Below, in pieces: positions 19,116 to 27,397 of a DNA stretch of 55,831 bases. How positions within the stretch are numbered: position 1 is the stretch's first letter; each line of letters begins with the position of its first letter. The notes under the pieces are model-generated. The model did not search any database, was not told the origin of the DNA, and was given only the letters and a program-made list of their open reading frames with translations. Origin of the DNA: Tubiluchus corallicola. Lineage: Eukaryota > Priapulida > Priapulimorpha > Priapulimorphida > Tubiluchidae. The stretch lies in the NCBI GenBank assembly GCA_030141605.1, contig JAQGDQ010002420.1, positions 1-55,831 of the forward strand, read 5' to 3'. Position numbers and translations under genes: made by a program.

Positions 19116-19693
19116 TAACATCTCAAGCTATTAGAGATAGTTTAAACCCGTATCTTAACGTATCTCTGTTTATCGGTGGCGTGCCGCTGTGGTTTCCTCT
19201 GATCTGCGCCATACAGCTTTACATCCAGGGCAAAGAAGGGCTATTGCCCCCTTTTATTCTCATCCTATCTATGATAATCGGGAGCAGAATGGTATTCCGC
19301 TCTCTGGTGAATGATAAAAAAATCACTCACACCGTACTTGTCACATCCCTGCAGTTTATATTCTCTATAATATTCACCTTAACTCTCACAGCACTGGTTA
19401 TCATTGGTGAACTGATTTTTTTGAGCAAAGGCACCTCCGTCGATATTATCTTGCTGATTATCGCCTACGTAGGCATCATGTATGGTTTCAAAACTCTCTT
19501 TGCATATGAAGGCAAAATGCCGCCAACCTATGGTAGACTAATAATTAGTATTGCGTGGATCGTGGTGTTTTTTAACAAAGATTACGTCATATTGTGCGCC
19601 GTATTGACCTACGTCTACAATGCATATTATATGATATATAGGGAGCATTGCACTAAGAATAGAATGTCCTTTTATTATGATGAAAAGATTTAG
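19112..19693 (+). CDS. Unknown integral membrane protein
   Basis: About 193 residues from ATG 19112, which overlaps the mutS stop as ATGA; ATG 19103 is an upstream alternative in the same frame. Five to six hydrophobic segments are visible (about residues 17-36, 43-60, 76-98, 106-126, 136-150, 153-172), with short charged loops and a basic, Tyr-rich tail. No family is recognised. Coupling to mutS and proximity to the HU-OmpA fusion gene 83 bases downstream suggest one transcript, but a shared function is not shown. Confidence 0.7.
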   Translation: MITSQAIRDSLNPYLNVSLFIGGVPLWFPLICAIQLYIQGKEGLLPPFILILSMIIGSRMVFRSLVNDKKITHTVLVTSLQFIFSIIFTLTLTALVIIGELIFLSKGTSVDIILLIIAYVGIMYGFKTLFAYEGKMPPTYGRLIISIAWIVVFFNKDYVILCAVLTYVYNAYYMIYREHCTKNRMSFYYDEKI

Positions 19694-19776
19694 TTGACTA
19701 AATATTTTAATGCTATATAGTGGTATTCTTCGGGGTGTGGTTTTGCCCGGCAAAATTTTTTATGTTAAGAGGTTTT

Positions 19777-20784
19777 ATGAACAAATCTCAATTAATCGAG
19801 AGGTTATCGGAAGATACCGAGCTCACGGGAGAGCAGGTTAGCGAATTTTTAACGGCTCTGCAGGATACGATTGTGGAAACCGTCCACGATGGAGATATCG
19901 TTAAGATAAGCTCTTTTGGCACATTTGCTCCTCACAAGCTTCCGTCGAGGGTGATAAGGAGCATACAAGATGCTTCTCTGATTGTTACACCTGAAAAAGA
20001 CACGGTAAAGTTTAAGCCTGGTTCAAAGCTCAAGGAGCCATTTGCGGTTAAAGCTGTGCCTGTCAAGAGAAAGCATGTTCAGATGCCTGAAGCGTCTGAG
20101 ACGGTTGAGACGGTTCCTGCTAAAGAGAAATCGAAGAAGCCGCAGCTGATCATCGCTGTTGTTTTAGTCTTGGCCATAGGATTATTCGCTCTTAACCAAT
20201 ACATGCGGGACAAAAGCACAGGCGAGGACGCGATGGTCGTACCGGAGCCCGAAGTTGTGGTGGCAAGCGTTGAAGAAGTACCTCCGCCGATTGTGGAAGA
20301 AGTGCCGCCGGTCGTGGAGGAAACACCACCGGAACCGCCAATTGTGGAAGAAGTGCCGCCGGTCGAAGTTGAAGAGGAAATTAATATCATCGATCAGCTT
20401 TTCCTCGTGCATAATGAGCATGTCCAATCTTACATAGAGGATGATGTCTACATTATGTTGGTGTTTTTCAAGCCCTACGGCGTTGCGCTCACTTCTGACA
20501 TGAAGAGTTCTATGCAGCCAGTGATGCAGCAGATATTTGAGCATAGTGAACACATAGACAGGATAATAGTGGAAGGGCACGCGGATGCTTCCGGAGATAA
20601 AGATGAAAATATTATGCTTTCGAGCCTCCGAGCAGAGAATGCGTACTACTACATTGAGCAGTACAGTCCTCAAATTGAATTTTTCATTGAGAATAAAGGG
20701 ACTGTCGCCCCCATGGGTTCAAACGATACGACTGAGGGAAGATCTCTGAATAGAAGGGCCCAAGTGATGATATTTTTCAAGTAG
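19777..20784 (+). CDS. HU/IHF-type DNA-binding domain fused through a membrane helix to an OmpA-type peptidoglycan-binding domain
   Basis: 335 residues. Residues 1-91 are an HU/IHF domain (MNKSQLIERL, ISSFGTFAPHKLPSR, KFKPGSKLKEPF). After a basic linker, one membrane helix lies at about 122-140 (LIIAVVLVLAIGLFA). Residues about 155-205 are a Pro/Val/Glu linker with repeats of VEEVPP. Residues about 220-335 are an OmpA-like domain: VEGHADASG, MLSSLRAENA and SLNRRAQV, keeping the Asp and Arg that bind diaminopimelate in OmpA relatives. The predicted topology puts DNA binding in the cytoplasm and peptidoglycan binding in the periplasm. In the HU arm the usual Asn-Pro tip is replaced by RSIQDAS, so DNA intercalation is doubtful. 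AAGAGG precedes ATG 19777; a terminator follows. Confidence 0.88.
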   Translation: MNKSQLIERLSEDTELTGEQVSEFLTALQDTIVETVHDGDIVKISSFGTFAPHKLPSRVIRSIQDASLIVTPEKDTVKFKPGSKLKEPFAVKAVPVKRKHVQMPEASETVETVPAKEKSKKPQLIIAVVLVLAIGLFALNQYMRDKSTGEDAMVVPEPEVVVASVEEVPPPIVEEVPPVVEETPPEPPIVEEVPPVEVEEEINIIDQLFLVHNEHVQSYIEDDVYIMLVFFKPYGVALTSDMKSSMQPVMQQIFEHSEHIDRIIVEGHADASGDKDENIMLSSLRAENAYYYIEQYSPQIEFFIENKGTVAPMGSNDTTEGRSLNRRAQVMIFFK

Positions 20785-20883
20785 TGATTCTGTTTATAGG
20801 TGTGCTGCTTGCGGCTAGCTTTAGCAGCTTCCTTTTAATAGGATTGGCAAGAGAGTTCATTTAAAAAGTTTAGAGAATTTGTC

Positions 20884-20912
20884 GAAGCCCCCGGATTTTC
20901 GGGGGCTTTTTA
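20884..20912 (+). terminator. Rho-independent terminator after HU-OmpA gene
   Basis: AAGCCCCCG, loop GATTTT, CGGGGGCTT and TTT. A textbook hairpin that ends the mutS-side transcript and faces the minus-strand methyltransferase gene. Confidence 0.92.
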
Positions 20913-20950
20913 TGTGGGGCAAGTGTTGCCTTGTGTACTTTATGCACATA

Positions 20951-21682
20951 TCATTTCCAGGCCTTGACAAAGTATCTGCCGGCTAAAGAGCTGTCCCTCA
21001 GGTCTTCCTCTCCGTCGATTATCTGTATATTTTTGAACCCTCCCTGAAGGAGGAGGTCATGTATAGTTTCTTTGCTATAGGCCCTTTCAAACACGACGGA
21101 ACTATTCCTTTCCCAGCATTTTTCATCAATCGGATTAAATACCGTTACTTCATAACGCGCGATCTTGTTGAGCTTATTGTAGGAAAATGACACGATACTC
21201 ACCACATCATCTTCAACAAACGTGAGGTCTTTATCATCGTCGCTGTCATATGCGCTCTCTTCATTCGCATCAAAGAAGATAACCCCGTTATCCTTGAGAT
21301 TGAAGTATGCATTCTCAAATACCTGTAGCATATCCCTATTATCCGTAAAATGGTTTACACTGTCAAACATGCATATAATGGCATCGTAGGTCTCTTTTCT
21401 ATGAAAAGCGAGGACGTCACTATGCACAAAGCACCCGCCCTTAACATTTTCTTTAGCAAACTGCAACATGGCTTTTGAGTTATCCACACCGGTAACGTCA
21501 AATCCATCCTCGCTCAAGAGCTTGCAAATATCCCCGGTGCCGCAGCACATATCCAGTATTTTGCCATTTTTCCGAATATCCCTTAAAAAAAGATTCTGCA
21601 TAATGCCGTAAAACTTTTCAGGAACGTCCAAAGTCCAATGTCTGCTATACACATCCGCAAATATATCGTAAGGAGATTTCAT
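20951..21682 (-). CDS. Class I SAM-dependent methyltransferase
   Basis: 243 residues with the SAM-binding motif ILDMCCGTGDICKLL, then VTGVDNSKAML and an acidic region after ICMFDSVNHF. It resembles the small-molecule methyltransferases of the Methyltransf_25/11 type; the substrate cannot be told. It stands alone on the minus strand, divergent from trmJ, with no strong ribosome site before ATG. Confidence 0.85.
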   Translation of the reverse strand: MKSPYDIFADVYSRHWTLDVPEKFYGIMQNLFLRDIRKNGKILDMCCGTGDICKLLSEDGFDVTGVDNSKAMLQFAKENVKGGCFVHSDVLAFHRKETYDAIICMFDSVNHFTDNRDMLQVFENAYFNLKDNGVIFFDANEESAYDSDDDKDLTFVEDDVVSIVSFSYNKLNKIARYEVTVFNPIDEKCWERNSSVVFERAYSKETIHDLLLQGGFKNIQIIDGEEDLRDSSLAGRYFVKAWK

Positions 21683-21708
21683 ATCAGAAAATTGTTACTA
21701 CAAATTAT

Positions 21709-21737
21709 TTGACTTATCAAGGATAAATAATCATAAT
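21709..21737 (+). promoter_or_regulatory. Promoter of trmJ
   Basis: TTGACT (21709-21714), 17-base spacer, CATAAT (21732-21737) in the gap between the divergent methyltransferase and trmJ genes. Confidence 0.65.
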
Positions 21738-21779
21738 TTAGCCTGGAAGGTCAGGAATAAAGCTTTAAAGGCAAAGTAA

Positions 21780-22522
21780 TTGAAGAATATACCAATACTT
21801 TTATCAAAGATCCAAGGCCCTGCAAACTTAGGTTTGATAATGCGAGCGATGGCGAATACGGGCTTTAAGGAAGTTCGGTTCACTGGTGAGTTGAACGGAG
21901 ACGAGTTTGATGTCAAGCGATATGCCTTGAAAAGCTCGGCGATGACAGTTGTTAAGAAGATGCCTTCCTCGCAGAAATGACTTCGGATCTACACACGGTG
22001 GTGGGTCTTACTACAAAAACCCCGTGGATGGACAATAAAAACGTTCTTTACAGCGATTTTGTCAATCTGGTAAGGGATGAGATGAGTGCGGGGAAAAGAG
22101 TCGGTCTTCTATTCGGAAACGAAGAAGCCGGACTCTCAAACTCAGAACTGGCCAGATGCACGTACAGATTATCGCTGCCAACAAATAAATCCTTCACAAG
22201 CCTAAACATCGCCCAAGCAGCCATGATAGTTATGTGGCAAATTCACACCAATCTTCTCGATAAGGACGATCTGAATATTGATGCAAAAGTAGAAATAGCG
22301 ACCAATAAAAATAAAGAGCTGCTCTTAGGCAAATTGCAGGACTTGTTAATAACCATAAACTATCTAAAAGCCCAAAATAGAGAGCGGATGTGGGAAGAAA
22401 TGCTTAACGCACTTCAACACAAAAGCATAAATGAAAGAGAGCTAAACATATGTACAGGCATGATATCCAAGTGTCTGGCGTACATAGAAAGCTTGAAGGA
22501 AGATATCAAACATGGAAAATGA
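21780..22522 (+). pseudogene. trmJ: SpoU-family RNA 2'-O-methyltransferase (TrmJ/LasT-like), one frameshift
   Basis: TrmJ-type enzymes methylate ribose at position 32 of tRNAs. Motif 1 is visible as SKIQGPANLGLIMRAMANTG, motif 2 as GLLFGNEEAGL and motif 3 as TSLNIAQAAMI. The frame breaks near 21957-21966 (VVKKM to AFLAEMTSD); one base restores about 247 residues. The start is TTG 21780 with a weak AAGG. The end overlaps the next gene by 11 bases. Confidence 0.85.
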
Positions 22523-23324
22523 AATATTTATATATATTATTCTAGTACTTGGCGGATGCTTTGCCGGCTTTATCAATGCTTTAGCCGGTGGAGGTTCATT
22601 CTTGACCGTTCCCCTACTGATATTTGCAGGTCTTCCGCCAAACATCGCCAATGCCACAAATAGGCTCGCCGTAGTTATGCAAAATATCTCTGCGCTGACG
22701 AGATATCATTCTTCAGGGTATCTGCCCGTCAAGTTTTCTGTGTGGGTATCGATACCGGCGGTTATCGGAGCGCTTTTTGGGGCATATATTGCCACCGTAA
22801 TATCTGACGAAGGGTTTAAGAATCTGTTTGCAATAATCATGATCTTGATAAGCTTAAACTCCATACTAAACAGACCGCTCAACTCCATAAAAAAACTTTT
22901 TAGCAAAGAAAAAGGGGAAAAAGAATCTGATAATAATGCAAAAATAGACGAATTGCAGATATTCACTGGAGATACCCAAAGGCCCATTCATTTTGTCGTA
23001 TTTTTCTTCATAGGACTTTATGCAGGATTTATACAAGCGGGAGTGGGTTTCTTAGTTCTCGGTGGTCTGGCCATGCTGGGAATGGATCTTGTGAGAGGAA
23101 ACGCCGTCAAAATATTCGTAATATTCATGACAACCCTTATATCTCTCCTATTCTTTATGTATCACGGAATGGTACTCTACTCCTACGGCTTGATCTTAGG
23201 CACGGGAAGCATGATAGGCGGATATGTCGGCGCGGGCCTGGCTATCAAAAAAGGGACAAAGTTTATTAAACTATTCGTAACTATTGCAATCATCACATTT
23301 GCAATAGTCCTCATCCTGACGTGA
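22512..23324 (+). CDS. TauE/SafE-family permease
   Basis: 270 residues and about eight hydrophobic segments, with the family N-terminus GGCFAGFINALAGGGSFLTVPLL and the repeat half GLYAGFIQAGVGFLVLGGL. The central cytosolic loop (about residues 125-150) is rich in Lys and Glu. It is complete, unlike its relative at 12073. Translation starts inside the end of trmJ. Substrate unknown; the family moves sulfite, sulfonate-derived or carboxylate anions. Confidence 0.9.
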   Translation: MENEIFIYIILVLGGCFAGFINALAGGGSFLTVPLLIFAGLPPNIANATNRLAVVMQNISALTRYHSSGYLPVKFSVWVSIPAVIGALFGAYIATVISDEGFKNLFAIIMILISLNSILNRPLNSIKKLFSKEKGEKESDNNAKIDELQIFTGDTQRPIHFVVFFFIGLYAGFIQAGVGFLVLGGLAMLGMDLVRGNAVKIFVIFMTTLISLLFFMYHGMVLYSYGLILGTGSMIGGYVGAGLAIKKGTKFIKLFVTIAIITFAIVLILT

Positions 23325-23703
23325 GATAGATGAACTCTTGCCCGAGCATCCATTAAAAGATTTTGAACGCAGTGGAAAAAGCTCTCTAAGAGAAGAAGAT
23401 AGATACGCTTATTGTTGCAACCTGTGAAGAAGCATTATGCGCCGATATAGCCTTAAAGGTAACCACACACCCTAGCCCACTATCTTGGTACATTTCATCT
23501 TTTTTATAAAAAGTAGAGATCTTCAGCGCAATAAGTTGCGCAATGCTATATTCTTTCACACTTTTATTGTGCAAAAGATGCATACTCTTCAGCAGAGCAA
23601 TAAAAAAAAACCTTATATATCAATAAGTTACACGATGCCAATTGTTTGGCACACATCCTGCTCTATAACAAAACATAAAAAAAATATAAAGGAGACAAAT
23701 CGT
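23325..23703. other. 379-base stretch without a recognisable gene
   Basis: No convincing complete reading frame or RNA gene is seen. Short open stretches in shifting plus frames between 23328 and 23515 (for example ELLPEHPLKDFERSG, then VATCEEALCADIALK) look like faint coding remnants, but I recognise no family. The last part is AT-rich and ends in the AAGGAGA ribosome site of the next gene. Confidence 0.4.
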
Positions 23704-24126
23704 ATGAAAAAATTATTGGCAGTAATCGGTATTATCAGCCTTTTTGGAGCGTACGCGTATGCGGAATCCGGCTTTGGCTTAGACAGTGATGGCAAGGGCA
23801 AAAGGGGCAAATACAACAGTTGCGAGCAGCAAGATAATTTTGCAGCGCTAACTGAGGAAGAAGCCACTCTGAAGGTGGAAGAATTTATTTCTAACAACTT
23901 CAAAGGCTACAGCCTCAGTGGCAGCCCTGAAGTCAAAACTGGCAAAAGGGGCAGCGCCTATATCTTTCCCGCCACTGATGCAGCTGGAAATGAATTTTAC
24001 TTCGCGGCACATCCAAAAGGTGGCGTGAAGGGCCCTATATCCAAAGCGCAGTTTGAAGCTATGGCTGAGAAAAAGGAACAGAAAAAACAAGAGCGTGAAA
24101 ATAGGAAAAATAACGACACGCAGTAA
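23704..24126 (+). CDS. Small secreted protein of unknown function
   Basis: 140 residues starting at ATG 23704 behind AAGGAGA. Residues 1-20 are a Sec signal peptide (LLAVIGIISLFGAYAYA). The mature part has a Gly/Lys-rich start with one Cys, then a domain of about 70 residues (LTEEEATLKVEEF, GSAYIFPATDAAGNEFYF), distantly reminiscent of PepSY-like periplasmic domains, and a Lys/Glu-rich tail. No function is assigned. Confidence 0.8.
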   Translation: MKKLLAVIGIISLFGAYAYAESGFGLDSDGKGKRGKYNSCEQQDNFAALTEEEATLKVEEFISNNFKGYSLSGSPEVKTGKRGSAYIFPATDAAGNEFYFAAHPKGGVKGPISKAQFEAMAEKKEQKKQERENRKNNDTQ

Positions 24127-24144
24127 ATAAAAAATTATTTTATA

Positions 24145-24191
24145 GAGGGAGCTACATAATAACTCCCTCCATTTATTTATTTATTTATTTT
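24145..24191 (+). terminator. Terminator followed by an ATTT tetranucleotide repeat
   Basis: GAGGGAG (24145-24151) pairs with CTCCCTC (24163-24169) and is followed by ATTT repeated five times and a further T-run. The hairpin ends the small secreted protein message. The repeat is a simple-sequence tract that could vary in length. Confidence 0.8.
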
Positions 24192-24210
24192 ATTCCAAGG
24201 GGAAAAACTG

Positions 24211-24285
24211 ATGAAAACTTTTATTATTGACCTACTACTTTGGCTGCTTCTACTATTCCTTCTGACCGCATTTTTATCCCTGTAA
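24211..24285 (+). CDS. 24-residue single-helix membrane peptide (candidate)
   Basis: ATG 24211 follows AAGGGG at good spacing. The peptide is nearly all hydrophobic: MKTFIIDLLLW, then a Leu/Phe-rich stretch ending FLSL. It would span the membrane once. It lies between two hairpins, so its transcript would need read-through or its own start. It could be a regulatory small membrane protein or chance; the ribosome site is the main support. Confidence 0.45.
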   Translation: MKTFIIDLLLWLLLLFLLTAFLSL

Positions 24286-24295
24286 CCACGCCAGT

Positions 24296-24334
24296 GTAAG
24301 CCCCAGCGACAGCACAGCCTTCGCTGGGGTTTAC
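24296..24334. terminator. Long palindromic hairpin between convergent genes
   Basis: GTAAGCCCCAGCGA (24296-24309) and TCGCTGGGGTTTAC (24321-24334) pair over 14 positions with one G-T. It lies between the plus-strand peptide and the end of the minus-strand HAD gene and probably works for both strands, although the T-run is short. Confidence 0.7.
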
Positions 24335-24336
24335 GA

Positions 24337-25083
24337 TCAATTAAAATGGTTTAAAATATCATTGAGATAGATAACTCCATCAAAACCATCTATCTCTCCG
24401 CTGATGATACTTCCCTTCTCGCCCGACTCAGCTCCTAAGCAAGTGACCACTATATCAGCTTGCCCCAAATCTTCATCCACGGTGTATGGATTCACGGTAG
24501 CCAAGACATTTGTCCCAGCTCTTTTTGCAGCGGTTACGCCTATGTGCGAATCCTCCACAACTAAGCATTCAGAAGCTTCAATCCCCACCCTGTCGAGACC
24601 GGTTTGATATATTTCAGGGTCAGGTTTCTTTTTGTTTACCATATCTCCTGCAAGGATAAAGTCAAACTTTATATCGGATAAAAACTTCTCGGAGATTAGG
24701 CTAGCGACCCTTTCGTTAGAAGTGGTACAGATACCGATATGCAACCCCTTATTCTGTATCTCCTTCATAAACCTGAGCACACCTGGGCGCAAAGGCAACT
24801 CGCCACCCTCTAGCATCTCCAAAAATATGTCAGTTTTCCTCTTGTGCAACTTAGGCACCAGAGTATCCACACTCTCCGGAAGCTTCACATTATTGGTCTC
24901 AAAAAAATGTTTCATCCGCTCCTTTCCACCACCAACCTGCAACAACTTGTGGTACCCATCAACACTCCATGACGCATCTATGCCAAACTCCTCGAAGACT
25001 TTGTTAAAAGCAACCCGATGTCCATCCTTTTCAGTGTCTATGATTACTCCATCTTGATCAAAAAATACCGCCTTAATAGCCAT
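24337..25083 (-). CDS. HAD-superfamily phosphatase (beta-phosphoglucomutase/phosphatase-like)
   Basis: 248 residues from ATG 25083, which is preceded by GAGGAGGGG and opens MAIKAVFFDQDGVIIDTE. The first Asp of DQD is the nucleophile; ICTTSNE carries motif II and KKKPDPEIY with VVEDSHIG motifs III and IV. The cap between motifs I and II is the helical C1 type. It would dephosphorylate a sugar phosphate or shift a phosphate group. Last gene of the minus-strand sugar-acid operon. The open frame extends upstream to 25188 but without a ribosome site. Confidence 0.88.
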   Translation of the reverse strand: MAIKAVFFDQDGVIIDTEKDGHRVAFNKVFEEFGIDASWSVDGYHKLLQVGGGKERMKHFFETNNVKLPESVDTLVPKLHKRKTDIFLEMLEGGELPLRPGVLRFMKEIQNKGLHIGICTTSNERVASLISEKFLSDIKFDFILAGDMVNKKKPDPEIYQTGLDRVGIEASECLVVEDSHIGVTAAKRAGTNVLATVNPYTVDEDLGQADIVVTCLGAESGEKGSIISGEIDGFDGVIYLNDILNHFN

Positions 25084-25144
25084 TGTCCCCTCCTCATCTA
25101 TCTTAACAAAAGGATAGTCGTATTGCATCAGAGTATCACAGGGT

Positions 25145-26014
25145 CTATGCCTTGCCAGCACAACCCAAAAGATCAATAAACCTCTCAATGCTCTGCACTA
25201 TCTTCCCTCTTACATACTTATCAATCTTTCCCGGATTATATTCATCCCTATGTCCGTCTATGTACTCATAAGTTGCATCGATCAGGACTCTCTTCAGCTC
25301 TGTTGAAACATTAAACTTTGCTCCACCTGCAGACACCAACCTCTTAACGACATCATCGCTTAGCCCCGTTCCCCCATGTATGACAAGAGCTGATCTGTAG
25401 GCGTCGCCATTCACTATTTGTGCAATCTTTTCAAACCTGTCAAAATCCACATTGGGTTCTCCCTTGTAAACTCCATGCGCTGTGCCGATAGCGGGAGCAA
25501 AAAGATCTACCCCGGTCTTTGAAACAAACTCAAGCGCCTCATCAGGATCACACAATCTCGCCTCGTCTTCGTCGACGACGAGTTCATCCTCAACACCCAA
25601 GACCCTGCCTAATTCGCCTTCAACGGTAATGTCACCCTTATCTCTGCAATAATCTACAACACCCTTTGTAATCTCGATATTTTTATCAAGCTCATTATGG
25701 GATGCATCGATCATGATATTTGTATATCCTGCATCGGCACAACGGATGCATAAGTCCACATCCTCACAGTGATCAAGATGCAGGCAAACAGGGATATCTA
25801 CCCCTCTTGCTATGGCCTTATAAGCGGACGCAATGACCTCAGGGCCGATAAACTTCACGGGGGAGACGGATGTCTGTATAATGACGGGAGATCGCTTGTT
25901 ATGCGCAGCCTCCACAACAGCTTCCATCTGCAAAATGTTCGTAATGTTGAATGCCCCGACAGCATAGCCACCTAGGCTAGCCTTTCTTAACATCTCTCTT
26001 GCGTTCTCTATCAT
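25145..26014 (-). CDS. Class II ketose-bisphosphate aldolase (GatY/KbaY/IolJ-like)
   Basis: 289 residues. Zinc ligands lie in CLHLDHCED and in GTAHGVYKG and VIHGGTGL; phosphate-binding blocks match the tagatose/fructose-bisphosphate aldolase family. It cleaves a ketose 1,6-bisphosphate to dihydroxyacetone phosphate and an aldehyde. Together with the kinase upstream and the dehydrogenase it suggests phosphorylation and cleavage of an imported sugar or sugar acid. AGGAGG precedes ATG. The end lies 61 bases before the HAD gene. Confidence 0.92.
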   Translation of the reverse strand: MIENAREMLRKASLGGYAVGAFNITNILQMEAVVEAAHNKRSPVIIQTSVSPVKFIGPEVIASAYKAIARGVDIPVCLHLDHCEDVDLCIRCADAGYTNIMIDASHNELDKNIEITKGVVDYCRDKGDITVEGELGRVLGVEDELVVDEDEARLCDPDEALEFVSKTGVDLFAPAIGTAHGVYKGEPNVDFDRFEKIAQIVNGDAYRSALVIHGGTGLSDDVVKRLVSAGGAKFNVSTELKRVLIDATYEYIDGHRDEYNPGKIDKYVRGKIVQSIERFIDLLGCAGKA

Positions 26015-26038
26015 TACAGAAGACCTCCTGATTACAAT

Positions 26039-27358
26039 CTACCTAAGAGCGTCGAGACCCAAAATAGCCGCACCCCTCTCCGCAGTCTCGCCGATATCCA
26101 CAAACTCATACCCAGCACCAAAAACTTCCCTTTTAAGATCCGTGTAAGGAGCAACAGCACCGCCGCCAACGTGGAATATATCCCTCTTCAGCTGAATCTC
26201 TTCTTCCCAAATCGGAATGATTTCCGCCTGAAATTTGATATTGTTGTAAAAGATAGAGTAAAGAAAATCTTCTCTGGAACTGTCGAGAGTAACGCCGTCA
26301 AAAGAAGCGGTAACCTGCTCCATTTTGTGCCTATCTCCGCTCAGGTAAGGTTTGAATACAATATCGCCACTACGATCTTTGAGAACGTTAATGACATATT
26401 CGTTGTAAAACTCTTTTTCGCTCATATCCAGGCAGAATGTCCTGCGAAACCACTCAATGGACGCCCCGCCAGCTCCAAGAGTCCTCATAGCGAGCCAGAG
26501 ACCCTTGTAGGCGTGTGTCCTAAGTAGATGCTTCTCATGCGCAAACGGCTTGTCAGTACAGACAAGCAGAATTTCCACGGTGCCCGAAGTGTTTAACATC
26601 ACTCCAGGTTCCTTTATTCCAGCGCCAGTGACAGCGCAAACCGTGTCATTAGCCCCAATAACTACGGGCAAACCACTCGTCAAGCCGAGCTGTCTAGCTA
26701 TATCGCTCTTAAGATATCCGCATACGTCCGTGCAATCCACAATTTCCGGTAAATCATCTCTGGAAATACCCGCTGCAGAAAGAAGATAATCGCTCCATCC
26801 ACCATAACTCGTAGTCTCGTACAGACCAGAAAAGGATGTGTTGGTGGGTTCAGCCACAAAGTTGCCCGTGAGCTTCCTCACAAAAAAGGTAGACACAGGA
26901 CCAAAAATCATGTCATCGGCAATCTCCGGCATATTCCTCTTGAACCACATCATACTGGTGACTGTGATCCCCCCGGGAATTGGTAGATTGCCCGTGATTG
27001 CTCGGCACTTCTCAGACCCGACGTTATCAATAATAGATTGAGCCTCTGCAGCGCTGCGACGATCAAGGTGAGCAACTATGGGAGCAAGAGCCTCGCCATC
27101 CTTTCTGCTCATGACCATCAAGGACAGAAGACTGGAAAAAGATAATACATCCACATCAAGTTTATTTTCAAGTTGGTCACAAGCTGTAACAAAGGCTGAC
27201 CACAGAACACCCTCGTCCATCTCAACCCTGTTCTTGCCTGCGGAATAAAAGCTCTTCTCATACGGAACCTTTACCCTCTCCAAGGTATTTAGTTCCTCAT
27301 CAAAAATGGAAGCTTTGAGAGACTGTGTCCCGATGTCAACCGCCAAAACCTTTTTCAT
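26039..27358 (-). CDS. FGGY-family carbohydrate kinase
   Basis: About 439 residues from ATG 27358 behind GGGGGA. It opens KKVLAVDIGTQSLKASIFD, the phosphate-1 motif of the FGGY/ASKHA fold, with DRRSAAEAQ and GANDTVCAVTGAGI in the substrate part and GAGGASIEWF and FHVGGGAVAPYTD as the ATP-binding region. It is somewhat short for xylulokinase (about 490). Probable substrate is a ketose or sugar acid, fed to the aldolase in the next gene. Confidence 0.9.
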   Translation of the reverse strand: MKKVLAVDIGTQSLKASIFDEELNTLERVKVPYEKSFYSAGKNRVEMDEGVLWSAFVTACDQLENKLDVDVLSFSSLLSLMVMSRKDGEALAPIVAHLDRRSAAEAQSIIDNVGSEKCRAITGNLPIPGGITVTSMMWFKRNMPEIADDMIFGPVSTFFVRKLTGNFVAEPTNTSFSGLYETTSYGGWSDYLLSAAGISRDDLPEIVDCTDVCGYLKSDIARQLGLTSGLPVVIGANDTVCAVTGAGIKEPGVMLNTSGTVEILLVCTDKPFAHEKHLLRTHAYKGLWLAMRTLGAGGASIEWFRRTFCLDMSEKEFYNEYVINVLKDRSGDIVFKPYLSGDRHKMEQVTASFDGVTLDSSREDFLYSIFYNNIKFQAEIIPIWEEEIQLKRDIFHVGGGAVAPYTDLKREVFGAGYEFVDIGETAERGAAILGLDALR

Positions 27359-27397
27359 ACAAAAATCCCCCAGCGTCTTTACATGCAAATGTAGTAA

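Noticed and set aside
20079-20390. Minus-strand Ser/Thr/Gly-rich frame opposite the HU-OmpA linker
   Set aside because: Mirror of the VEEVPP-coding repeats; low complexity, no ribosome site.
23386-23583. Minus-strand frame of 65 codons in the gap
   Set aside because: No family signature, no ribosome site, AT-rich surroundings.
23485-23703. Longer start for the small secreted protein
   Set aside because: The extension would bury the clear signal peptide and lacks a ribosome site; ATG 23704 has AAGGAGA.
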